In this document: in pieces, positions 5,421-9,772 of the stretch
Layout of the letters: each line of letters opens with the position of its first letter
How positions within the stretch are numbered: the first letter of the stretch is position 1
Assembly: GCA_017476705.1 (NCBI GenBank)
Contig: JAFUZI010000081.1
Span: forward strand, 1 to 9,772
Direction: 5' to 3'
Source: Bacilli bacterium
GTDB taxonomy: Bacteria; Bacillota_I; Bacilli_A; RF39; UBA660
Length of the DNA: 9,772 nucleotides
The notes under the pieces: generated by a model
Databases searched by the model: none
Told to the model about the DNA's origin: nothing
What the model saw: the letters and a program-made list of their open reading frames with translations, nothing else
Position numbers and translations under genes: made by a program

Positions 5421-5879
5421 ATGACCATAAAGAAAAATGACAATAAATATTTAGTATTTTTAAGAATTGATGAGACAAAAAAACTTAACTTTAAAGATTT
5501 TGATAATTTAGAATATTTTTTTATTAATGTTTTTACACATATTAAAAATAAATATAATCATTTTGAAAATGGCTTATATAAGTTAAATATATATTTAGAT
5601 AAATATTATGGCGCAGTTATAGAAATAAAAAATTTGAAAAATAATTATTACTTAGATAGTCAATTAGATATGACAATTAATATAATTGATGATAATTTTT
5701 TATATTTAGTAGATAACTATGACTTTGATAAAAATAATTTTGAATATTATTCATATAAAGGTAATATATATGCCAAAATAATTAGTGAGTTAAGTGAAAA
5801 AGAATTATTTAAATTATATGAAAATAGTGAAATATTCTTTAATACAGAAAAGTTAATTATATCTTCTAAAAAAATATAA
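5421..5879 (+). CDS. Uncharacterised Asn/Tyr-rich protein (152 aa)
   Basis: I do not recognise a family. The 152-residue product is soluble-looking, rich in Asn (about 20), Lys, Tyr, Phe and Asp, and has no Cys, Trp or Pro. It has no signal peptide or transmembrane helix. The pattern of alternating hydrophobic and polar residues (LYKLNIYLDKYYGAVIEI, about 52-69) suggests beta strands in the middle, with a more helical C-terminus (SELSEKELFKLYE). The start is taken as ATG at 5421, 7 nt after GGTGAG. A GTG at 5409 lies inside that site and is unlikely. No good promoter was found, so expression may depend on read-through from engB. It sits between two ribosome-assembly GTPases, engB and der, but this alone does not assign a function. 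Confidence 0.75.
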   Translation: MTIKKNDNKYLVFLRIDETKKLNFKDFDNLEYFFINVFTHIKNKYNHFENGLYKLNIYLDKYYGAVIEIKNLKNNYYLDSQLDMTINIIDDNFLYLVDNYDFDKNNFEYYSYKGNIYAKIISELSEKELFKLYENSEIFFNTEKLIISSKKI

Positions 5880-5892
5880 TATATGTTATAAT
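5864..5892 (+). promoter_or_regulatory. Extended -10 promoter for der
   Basis: TGTTATAAT (5884-5892) is an exact extended -10 box. The -35 hexamer TTCTAA (5864-5869) is weak with 17-nt spacing. The site overlaps the 3' end of the preceding gene. Confidence 0.55.
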
Positions 5893-5915
5893 ACTACTGA
5901 TTAAGAGGTGATTTT

Positions 5916-7235
5916 ATGAAAAAACAAACTATCGCTCTTGTTGGAAGACCTAATGTTGGTAAAAGTACAATTTTTAACAGAATTATTGGAAATAAAATTG
6001 CCATCATTGAAGATACTCCAGGAGTTACTAGAGATAGAATATATGGTAGTTGTAAATTTAATAATCATAGTTTCTATTTAATAGATACTGGTGGTATTGA
6101 TATGGAAAATGCTTCATTTAATGATGAGATAAAAATTCAAGCAGAACTTGCTATAGATGAGGCAGATGTTGTTATATTTGTAGTTGATGGTAAAGAAGGA
6201 TTAACTAGTAATGATTTTATTGTAAGAGATATGCTTATTAAATCAAATAAAAGAGTAATAGTTGCTATTAATAAAACAGATAGCAAAGATTTTAAAGATC
6301 ACCTATATGATTTTTATGAACTTGGTTTTGAAGAATATATAAATGTATCTGGTGAGCAAAATACTGGTATATTTGAATTACTTGATTCAGCAACAAAGGA
6401 TTTTAAAGAAATACAAGAAGAATACAATCCAGATATAATAAAATTTTCAATTATAGGACGTCCTAATGTTGGAAAGAGCAGTTTGGTAAATGCAATACTT
6501 AATGAAGATAGAGCTATTGTTTCTAATATTGCCGGTACAACAAGAGATGCAGTTGATACACCATTTACATATCACTCTCATGATATGGTTGTAATAGATA
6601 CAGCAGGTATGAGAAAAAAAGGTAAAGTCTATGAGTCAATTGAAAAATATAGTTTACTTAGATCAATGAAAGCAATAGATAGATCTGATGTATGTGTTAT
6701 TGTAATTAATGCAGAAGAAGGAATTATTGAACATGATAAACATATAGCTGGATATGCAATAGAAGCTGGAAAAGCTGTTGTATTAGTTGTAAATAAATGG
6801 GATGTTGTTGAGAATAAAGATAGTGAGATGAAAAAATGGAAATTACTTATTGAAGAGGAATTTGCATTTATGACATATGCACCAGTAGTATTCTTATCAG
6901 CCTTAACTAAAAGAAGAATTCATACATTACTTCCTGAGGTAATTAGAGTATATGAAAATGCTCATAGAGAGATAAAAACAAGCTTACTTAATGATGTTAT
7001 AATGGATGCTTATCAATTAAATATCCCACCATCATATAAAAATAAAAGACTTAAAATTTATTTTTCTAATCAAGTAAGTACTTGTCCACCAACATTTAAT
7101 ATATCAGTAAATTCTAAAGGATTAGTGCATTTCTCATATGAAAGATATATAGAAAATAAAATAAGAGAATCATTTGATTTTGAAGGCACACCAATTGTTA
7201 TTAATTTTAAAAATAAAGGAGAAATAGAAAGTTAG
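5916..7235 (+). CDS. der: Der (EngA) double-domain ribosome-assembly GTPase
   Basis: Der is an essential GTPase with two G domains and a KH-like domain that acts in 50S subunit maturation. The 439-residue length is typical. Domain 1: G1 GRPNVGKS (10-17), G3 DTGG (57-60), G4 NKTD (119-122), G5 SGE (145-147, where SAE is usual). Domain 2: G1 GRPNVGKS (181-188), TTRDAVDTP switch region (208-216), G3 DTAG (228-231), G4 NKWD (293-296), G5 SAL (328-330). The KH-like domain covers about 350-435, ending EGTPIVINFKNK. The ATG at 5916 follows AAGAGGTGAT (5903-5912). It has its own promoter and a terminator that includes its stop codon, so it appears monocistronic. Confidence 0.98.
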   Translation: MKKQTIALVGRPNVGKSTIFNRIIGNKIAIIEDTPGVTRDRIYGSCKFNNHSFYLIDTGGIDMENASFNDEIKIQAELAIDEADVVIFVVDGKEGLTSNDFIVRDMLIKSNKRVIVAINKTDSKDFKDHLYDFYELGFEEYINVSGEQNTGIFELLDSATKDFKEIQEEYNPDIIKFSIIGRPNVGKSSLVNAILNEDRAIVSNIAGTTRDAVDTPFTYHSHDMVVIDTAGMRKKGKVYESIEKYSLLRSMKAIDRSDVCVIVINAEEGIIEHDKHIAGYAIEAGKAVVLVVNKWDVVENKDSEMKKWKLLIEEEFAFMTYAPVVFLSALTKRRIHTLLPEVIRVYENAHREIKTSLLNDVIMDAYQLNIPPSYKNKRLKIYFSNQVSTCPPTFNISVNSKGLVHFSYERYIENKIRESFDFEGTPIVINFKNKGEIES

Positions 7236-7251
7236 CTATTTCTTTTTTTTT
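7217..7251 (+). terminator. Rho-independent terminator of der
   Basis: GAAATAG (7221-7227) pairs with CTATTTC (7236-7242), extendable by A-T and G-T pairs to 7217, with a loop holding the der stop codon and a T-run at 7243-7251. Confidence 0.85.
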
Positions 7252-7257
7252 GGATTG

Positions 7258-7266
7258 TGTTATAAT
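7258..7266 (+). promoter_or_regulatory. Extended -10 promoter of the tail-anchored protein gene
   Basis: TGTTATAAT directly follows the der terminator T-tract, which occupies the -35 position. AGGTGAT (7273-7279) begins 6 nt after the -10 box. Confidence 0.5.
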
Positions 7267-7282
7267 TAAACTAGGTGATAAT

Positions 7283-7723
7283 ATGAACAAACAAAAAATA
7301 ATGCGTTATTTACTTATGAAAAAGGAAAAAGAAATGGGCACTAAGTTAGAACCATATCAAGAAAAGTTTTTTAATGAGATGGAAGCATTATGTAATAGTG
7401 ATGAAGAGATAAAACGTCAAATAAATGCATTATTAAATGTTGGTAGTGTACAAAACATTAATCAAATGTTATCTGGAACTTATAAAGAAAAAGAGTTTAC
7501 TCCTTATGTAGAAGAAAAAATAATACCTATGCCTAGTGCAATAGAATATGATACTGAAGTACCAGGCGGATCTGAAATGGCTATGCCTCAAGCAGAAACT
7601 TCTAAAGTTTTAGTAAAAACTGCAAGTAATAGAAAAGCTGGCTTTATTGATGCACTTGTTATGGCTCTTATAACAGGTTTTGTTGGCGGTGTCGCAACTA
7701 CTATATTATTCATATTAATATAA
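7283..7723 (+). CDS. Putative tail-anchored membrane protein of unknown function (146 aa)
   Basis: I do not recognise a characterised family. The first 70 residues are charged and predicted helical (MRYLLMKKEKEMG, then EEIKRQINALLNVGSVQNI), residues about 71-115 are a Pro/Glu-containing linker (FTPYVEEKIIPMPSAIEYD), and the last 27 residues (about 120-146, ending GGVATTILFILI) form one transmembrane helix. With no signal peptide this predicts a C-terminal anchor with the soluble part in the cytoplasm. The start is ATG at 7283 after AGGTGAT (7273-7279); an upstream in-frame TTG at 7250 falls in the terminator/promoter and is rejected. It has its own promoter and terminator. One cysteine (Cys37) lies in the cytoplasmic part. 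Confidence 0.78.
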   Translation: MNKQKIMRYLLMKKEKEMGTKLEPYQEKFFNEMEALCNSDEEIKRQINALLNVGSVQNINQMLSGTYKEKEFTPYVEEKIIPMPSAIEYDTEVPGGSEMAMPQAETSKVLVKTASNRKAGFIDALVMALITGFVGGVATTILFILI

Positions 7724-7744
7724 GAACTTTATGTTCTTTTTTTT
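7722..7744 (+). terminator. Rho-independent terminator after the tail-anchored protein gene
   Basis: AAGAAC (7722-7727) pairs with GTTCTT (7733-7738) around a 5-nt loop; an uninterrupted T-run covers 7737-7744. The stem begins in the stop codon. Confidence 0.85.
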
Positions 7745-7774
7745 GTAAACTTGTGTCAAAAAAAATGTAATTGC

Positions 7775-7803
7775 TTGAAATAAAATAATATATATTATAT
7801 TAT
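7775..7803 (+). promoter_or_regulatory. Sigma-A promoter for rpoZ
   Basis: TTGAAA (7775-7780), 17 nt, TATTAT (7798-7803). The GGGAGGGG ribosome-binding site starts at 7811, 7 nt after the -10 box. Confidence 0.6.
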
Positions 7804-7824
7804 CAATATAGGGAGGGGATAAAT

Positions 7825-8019
7825 ATGATATACCCATCTATTGATAAATTACTAAATAAAGTTGGATCTAAATATTTACTTGTAAATTTAGTATCTGAAA
7901 GAGTAAAAGAGATGGAAGAAAAAAGAAACTATCAATTACCAGAAAGTGAATATGTTTCTAAAAAAAATATAGGAAGAGCGTTAGAAGAGGTTTCTAAAGA
8001 TTTAATTAATATAAAATAA
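7825..8019 (+). CDS. rpoZ: RNA polymerase omega subunit
   Basis: Omega is the small RNA polymerase subunit that binds beta-prime and stabilises core enzyme. The 64-residue product starts MIYPSIDKLLNKVGSKYLLV, the standard Firmicutes opening, and has the V-x-x-R-x-x-E-M helix (about 24-30) and the K-K-N-I-G-R-A-L-E-E segment near residue 46 that matches the family's K-P-x-x-x-A-L-E-E. Length is typical of Bacilli (about 67). A purine-rich site at 7811-7818 precedes the ATG. In many Firmicutes rpoZ follows gmk and precedes dfp/priA; here it has its own promoter and terminator and converges on sspI, so it appears to be a single-gene unit. Confidence 0.94.
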   Translation: MIYPSIDKLLNKVGSKYLLVNLVSERVKEMEEKRNYQLPESEYVSKKNIGRALEEVSKDLINIK

Positions 8020-8042
8020 AAAAGCTTTTTTAAGCTTTTTTT
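8018..8042. terminator. Bidirectional terminator between convergent rpoZ and sspI
   Basis: A nearly palindromic stem (8018-8027 with 8032-8041) contains AAGCTT on each side, a TTTT loop, a T-run on the plus strand (8036-8042) and an A-run at 8018-8023 that serves the minus strand. The rpoZ stop overlaps its base and the sspI stop lies in the loop. Confidence 0.8.
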
Positions 8043-8236
8043 GTATGTTCATATATAATTTCTACCATTTCATTTTGAAAGTTATTATCTGAATTATTCC
8101 ATACCATTTCAAATAATACGCCAAGACCTGGAAGTACTACTTCGTCATTAGAATTAACTGATGCTATAACGGTCTCTTTTACATCCATAATACTGCAATC
8201 TTTTAAATTTTTTATAATATAATCTTTAATATTCAT
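8030..8236 (-). CDS. sspI: SspI-type small acid-soluble spore protein
   Basis: SspI is a minor small acid-soluble spore protein made in the forespore of Bacilli; its exact role in the spore is poorly known. The 68-residue product has length close to B. subtilis SspI (71). The signature is the central LPGLGVLFEMVW (35-46), nearly identical to LPGLGVLFEVIW in SspI, preceded by a V-I-A-S-V helix and followed by a helix with NEMVEII matching the C-terminal half. The start is ATG at 8236, 4 nt after GGAGG (8245-8241); a longer in-frame reading from 8281 has no ribosome-binding site. It converges on rpoZ and diverges from lemA. A candidate forespore promoter lies directly upstream. This gene is the best evidence in the window for endospore formation. 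Confidence 0.88.
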   Translation of the reverse strand: MNIKDYIIKNLKDCSIMDVKETVIASVNSNDEVVLPGLGVLFEMVWNNSDNNFQNEMVEIIYEHTKKA

Positions 8237-8250
8237 ATTTCCTCCATTAA

Positions 8251-8280
8251 TATTTTGTATAGTTAGTTTTTTTTTATTCA
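8251..8280 (-). promoter_or_regulatory. Candidate forespore (sigma-G/sigma-F) promoter of sspI
   Basis: On the minus strand TGAATA (8280-8275) matches the sigma-G -35 element, and CAAAATA (8257-8251), 17 nt on, matches the -10 element CATAATA at six of seven positions. The -10 lies only 5 nt before GGAGG, so the leader would be very short. Confidence 0.45.
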
Positions 8281-8286
8281 AAAATA

Positions 8287-8315
8287 TTTATTTTTTTTTT
8301 AAATAAATGTATAAT
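8287..8315 (+). promoter_or_regulatory. Promoter for lemA
   Basis: TATAAT (8310-8315) is consensus; the -35 region is a T-rich stretch (TTTATT, 8287-8292) with 17-nt spacing. AGGAGG starts 6 nt after the -10 box. Confidence 0.45.
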
Positions 8316-8334
8316 TAATATAGGAGGAATAAAT

Positions 8335-8886
8335 ATGATATATTTTGTTGTTATTTTAGTTGTAATTGCACTTGTTGTTTTATGGATGATAGGAGCATAT
8401 AATTCATTAGTATCTTTAAGAAATAAAGTAAGAGATCAATGGTCTCAAATAGATGTTCTACTTAAAAGAAGATCTGATTTAATCCCTAATTTAGTTGAAA
8501 CTGTAAAAGGGTATGCAGGACATGAATCTAGCACTTTAGAAGCAGTTATTGCTGCTCGTAACAAAGTAGTTGCAGCACCATCTAAAGAAGAAGAAATGCG
8601 TGCAAGTGGAGAATTAACTGGTGCTTTAAATAGATTATTTGCTCTTGCTGAATCTTATCCAGAACTTAAAGCTAATACTAATTTTTTAGATTTACAAAAT
8701 AGTTTACAAGGTACTGAAGATAAAATTTCTTATGCAAGACAATTCTATAATGATGCAGTTATGAAATATCAAAATAAAATTGAAATGTTCCCAACTAATA
8801 TTGTAGCTGGAATGTTTAATTTTAAACCTGAAAAATTCTTTGAAGCAACAGAAGCTGAAAAAGAAGCTCCAAAAGTAGAGTTTTAA
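8335..8886 (+). CDS. lemA: LemA family membrane protein
   Basis: LemA proteins are widespread membrane-anchored helical-bundle proteins of unknown cellular function. The 183-residue product has one N-terminal transmembrane helix (about 2-20), then the family core: YNSLVSLRNKVRDQWSQIDV (22-41), LLKRRSDLIPNLVETVKGYA (42-61), a helix with AARNKV (73-78), LFALAESYPELKAN (101-114) and the ISYARQFYNDAV-x-x-Y-N-like segment (131-146). It ends with FKPEKFFEATE and a short acidic tail. AGGAGG (8322-8327) lies 7 nt before the ATG. Length and motif order are normal. It is a single-gene unit with its own terminator. The family call is very secure. Confidence 0.95.
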   Translation: MIYFVVILVVIALVVLWMIGAYNSLVSLRNKVRDQWSQIDVLLKRRSDLIPNLVETVKGYAGHESSTLEAVIAARNKVVAAPSKEEEMRASGELTGALNRLFALAESYPELKANTNFLDLQNSLQGTEDKISYARQFYNDAVMKYQNKIEMFPTNIVAGMFNFKPEKFFEATEAEKEAPKVEF

Positions 8887-8912
8887 AAAGCAAGTATTTT
8901 ACTTGTTTTTTT
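8885..8912 (+). terminator. Rho-independent terminator of lemA
   Basis: CAAGTA (8891-8896) pairs with TACTTG (8900-8905) around a 3-nt loop, extended by flanking A-T pairs, with a T-run at 8906-8912. Confidence 0.85.
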
Positions 8913-8917
8913 AATTG

Positions 8918-8926
8918 TGTTAAAAT
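8918..8926 (+). promoter_or_regulatory. Extended -10 promoter of the DUF308/HdeD gene
   Basis: TGTTAAAAT follows the lemA T-tract, in the same arrangement as the TGTTATAAT at 7258-7266. A second TATAAT at 8927-8932 is an alternative but would touch the GGAGGT ribosome-binding site at 8934. Confidence 0.4.
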
Positions 8927-8944
8927 TATAATTGGAGGTATATT

Positions 8945-9499
8945 ATGAGAGATATTTTTAATAATTATTTTAAAATTTCATTTGCATCATCAATTTTATA
9001 TTTAGTATTTGGACTTCTTTTATTTTTTAATCCAAGTGGTGTAATTGTAACAATTTCAGTTATAATAGGAGCTATTTCTATGATTTTTGGTATATTTGAT
9101 ATAATCATGTATACAAAAACTAATTCACGCACTGCGCTTACACTTGGAGCATTTTCATTTGTTGCAGGATTAATACTTTGTTTAAATACAAATATATTAG
9201 CAACAATAATTCCTATGATAATAGGTGTTGCTCTTATTATGCAAGGAGTTAAAAAATTAGAATTTGCTGCTTCATTTAAAGAAAAAAATAGTGATTCATG
9301 GCTTTATTTATTTATTGCAGCAGCACTTACAATTATAGTTGGAATTATATTATTTATAAATCCAATATTAGGAGCAGTTGTAACAACTCAAATAGTAGGA
9401 GCATTTATAGCTATATATGCTATTATTGATGTAATTGATAATGCAGTTATAAAGAAAAAATATGATAATGTAATAAAAGTGATTGATGAGGTTAAATAG
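8945..9499 (+). CDS. DUF308/HdeD-like six-helix membrane protein
   Basis: The 184-residue product is almost entirely hydrophobic with six predicted transmembrane helices at about 11-28, 33-55, 64-80, 84-101, 118-138 and 142-164. An asparagine-proline follows helix 1 (LLFFNPSG, about 25-32) and helix 5 (ILFINPIL, about 135-142), the internal repeat typical of the HdeD/DUF308 family. HdeD is linked to acid resistance in E. coli, but the role in Firmicutes is unknown, so no symbol is given. The C-terminus is charged and probably cytoplasmic. GGAGGT (8934-8939) precedes the ATG at 8945. Its stop codon overlaps the GTG start of the next gene, indicating coupled translation. Confidence 0.85.
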   Translation: MRDIFNNYFKISFASSILYLVFGLLLFFNPSGVIVTISVIIGAISMIFGIFDIIMYTKTNSRTALTLGAFSFVAGLILCLNTNILATIIPMIIGVALIMQGVKKLEFAASFKEKNSDSWLYLFIAAALTIIVGIILFINPILGAVVTTQIVGAFIAIYAIIDVIDNAVIKKKYDNVIKVIDEVK

Positions 9500-9687
9500 T
9501 GCTATATTGGAATAAAGGATTTATAAAGCCTAATCAAACAAAAACTATATCACAAGTCAATGTAAAAAGTGATTTTGATAAAATAGAAGAGATTAAAAAA
9601 AGATTACATCCTAACAATATGAGCTTTAATGTAAATAATAAAGTTAATCATATGGAAAGAATAAATAATTTAAAGAAATTAAAATAG
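9499..9687 (+). CDS. Small basic protein of unknown function (62 aa), coupled to the upstream membrane gene
   Basis: The 62-residue product is rich in Lys and Asn, has no transmembrane helix, and has a probable helical middle (FDKIEEIKKRL, 26-36). I do not recognise a family. GTG at 9499 shares its first base with the TAG stop of the membrane gene, and GAGGT (9488-9492) lies 6 nt upstream inside that gene. It ends directly at a strong palindromic terminator, which supports it as the last gene of a two-gene operon. It may be a cytoplasmic partner of the membrane protein, but this is context only. Confidence 0.65.
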   Translation: MLYWNKGFIKPNQTKTISQVNVKSDFDKIEEIKKRLHPNNMSFNVNNKVNHMERINNLKKLK

Positions 9688-9708
9688 TAAGCAATTGCTT
9701 ACTATTTT
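9681..9708. terminator. Perfect 28-nt palindrome, bidirectional terminator
   Basis: Twelve bases (9681-9692) are a perfect inverted repeat of 9697-9708 around AATT. The arms start with A-rich and end with T-rich sequence, so it can terminate both strands. The stop codon of the 62-residue gene lies in the left arm. Confidence 0.8.
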
Positions 9709-9772
9709 ATTATTCTATATAAATTAAATGAAGGCTTGTTAAATAATCTATAACTATATTTATATGTTCCAA
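9702..9772 (-). other. Possible 3' end of a convergent gene entering from the right
   Basis: Two minus-strand frames are open from the window edge and stop close to the palindromic terminator: one ends with TAA at 9712-9710, the other with TAG at 9704-9702. Each shows only about 20 residues, and neither is recognisable. The symmetrical terminator suggests one of them is a convergent gene, but the sequence cannot decide which. Confidence 0.25.

Noticed and set aside
7250..7282. TTG start at 7250 for the tail-anchored protein
   Set aside because: It lies in the der terminator T-tract and the promoter; the ATG at 7283 has AGGTGAT in place.
8237..8281. Longer N-terminus of sspI from 8281
   Set aside because: No ribosome-binding site; the extension runs through the promoter region, and the shorter form has GGAGG and normal SspI length.
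1..9772. Mycoplasma-type UGA-Trp code
   Set aside because: recX ends at TGA at a hairpin, and Trp is encoded by TGG throughout; conserved proteins read through with the standard code.

Overview
The window is a very AT-rich stretch of chromosome from a low-GC Gram-positive bacterium, most likely a Bacilli-related endospore former of the kind known mainly from uncultured gut lineages. UGA is used as a stop (recX) and Trp is encoded by TGG, so this is the standard bacterial code, not a UGA-Trp mycoplasma code. Shine-Dalgarno sequences are strong, and promoters read as Bacillus-like sigma-A sites, often with an extended TGn -10. Spore genes (an SspI-type small acid-soluble protein and two YjcZ-type tiny membrane proteins) point to a sporulating organism. 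No tRNA, rRNA, CRISPR array, insertion sequence or prophage gene was seen, and no gap exceeds 300 bases.

Layout. Bases 1-942 are the 3' part of sufB (Fe-S cluster scaffold), closed by a terminator. Next come a short ssDNA-binding protein without an acidic tail (1138-1470) and recX (1515-2270). recX converges on a PrsA-like membrane-anchored peptidyl-prolyl isomerase with an unusual Lys/Thr-rich cytoplasmic tail (2276-3481, minus). Divergent from it are two tandem tiny membrane proteins of the YjcZ type (3625-3837) behind a sigma-K-like promoter, then a 50-residue basic protein (3898-4050).

An apparent two-gene operon follows: a VirB2/TrbC-like, pilin-type small membrane protein with a cysteine-rich tail (4103-4783) and the ribosome-assembly GTPase engB (4795-5376). 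An unknown protein (5421-5879) is next; its ribosome-binding site lies in the 3' arm of the engB terminator. Then come the second ribosome-assembly GTPase, der (5916-7235), a tail-anchored unknown protein (7283-7723), and rpoZ, the RNA polymerase omega subunit (7825-8019). rpoZ converges on sspI (8030-8236, minus). The right end carries lemA (8335-8886), a DUF308/HdeD-type membrane protein (8945-9499), an overlapping 62-residue unknown protein (9499-9687) and a perfect 28-nt palindromic terminator.

Most of the region is housekeeping: Fe-S assembly, DNA repair, protein folding, ribosome assembly and transcription, with sporulation genes between. Most genes are single units, each with its own terminator and promoter. 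The junctions are very compact: the -10 box usually ends 5-10 nt before the Shine-Dalgarno sequence, so 5' leaders should be extremely short. The most unusual items are the cysteine-rich pilin-like protein linked to engB, the histone-H1-like tail on the foldase, the hairpin-embedded ribosome-binding site before the unknown gene at 5421, and the sporulation promoters next to the tiny spore genes.
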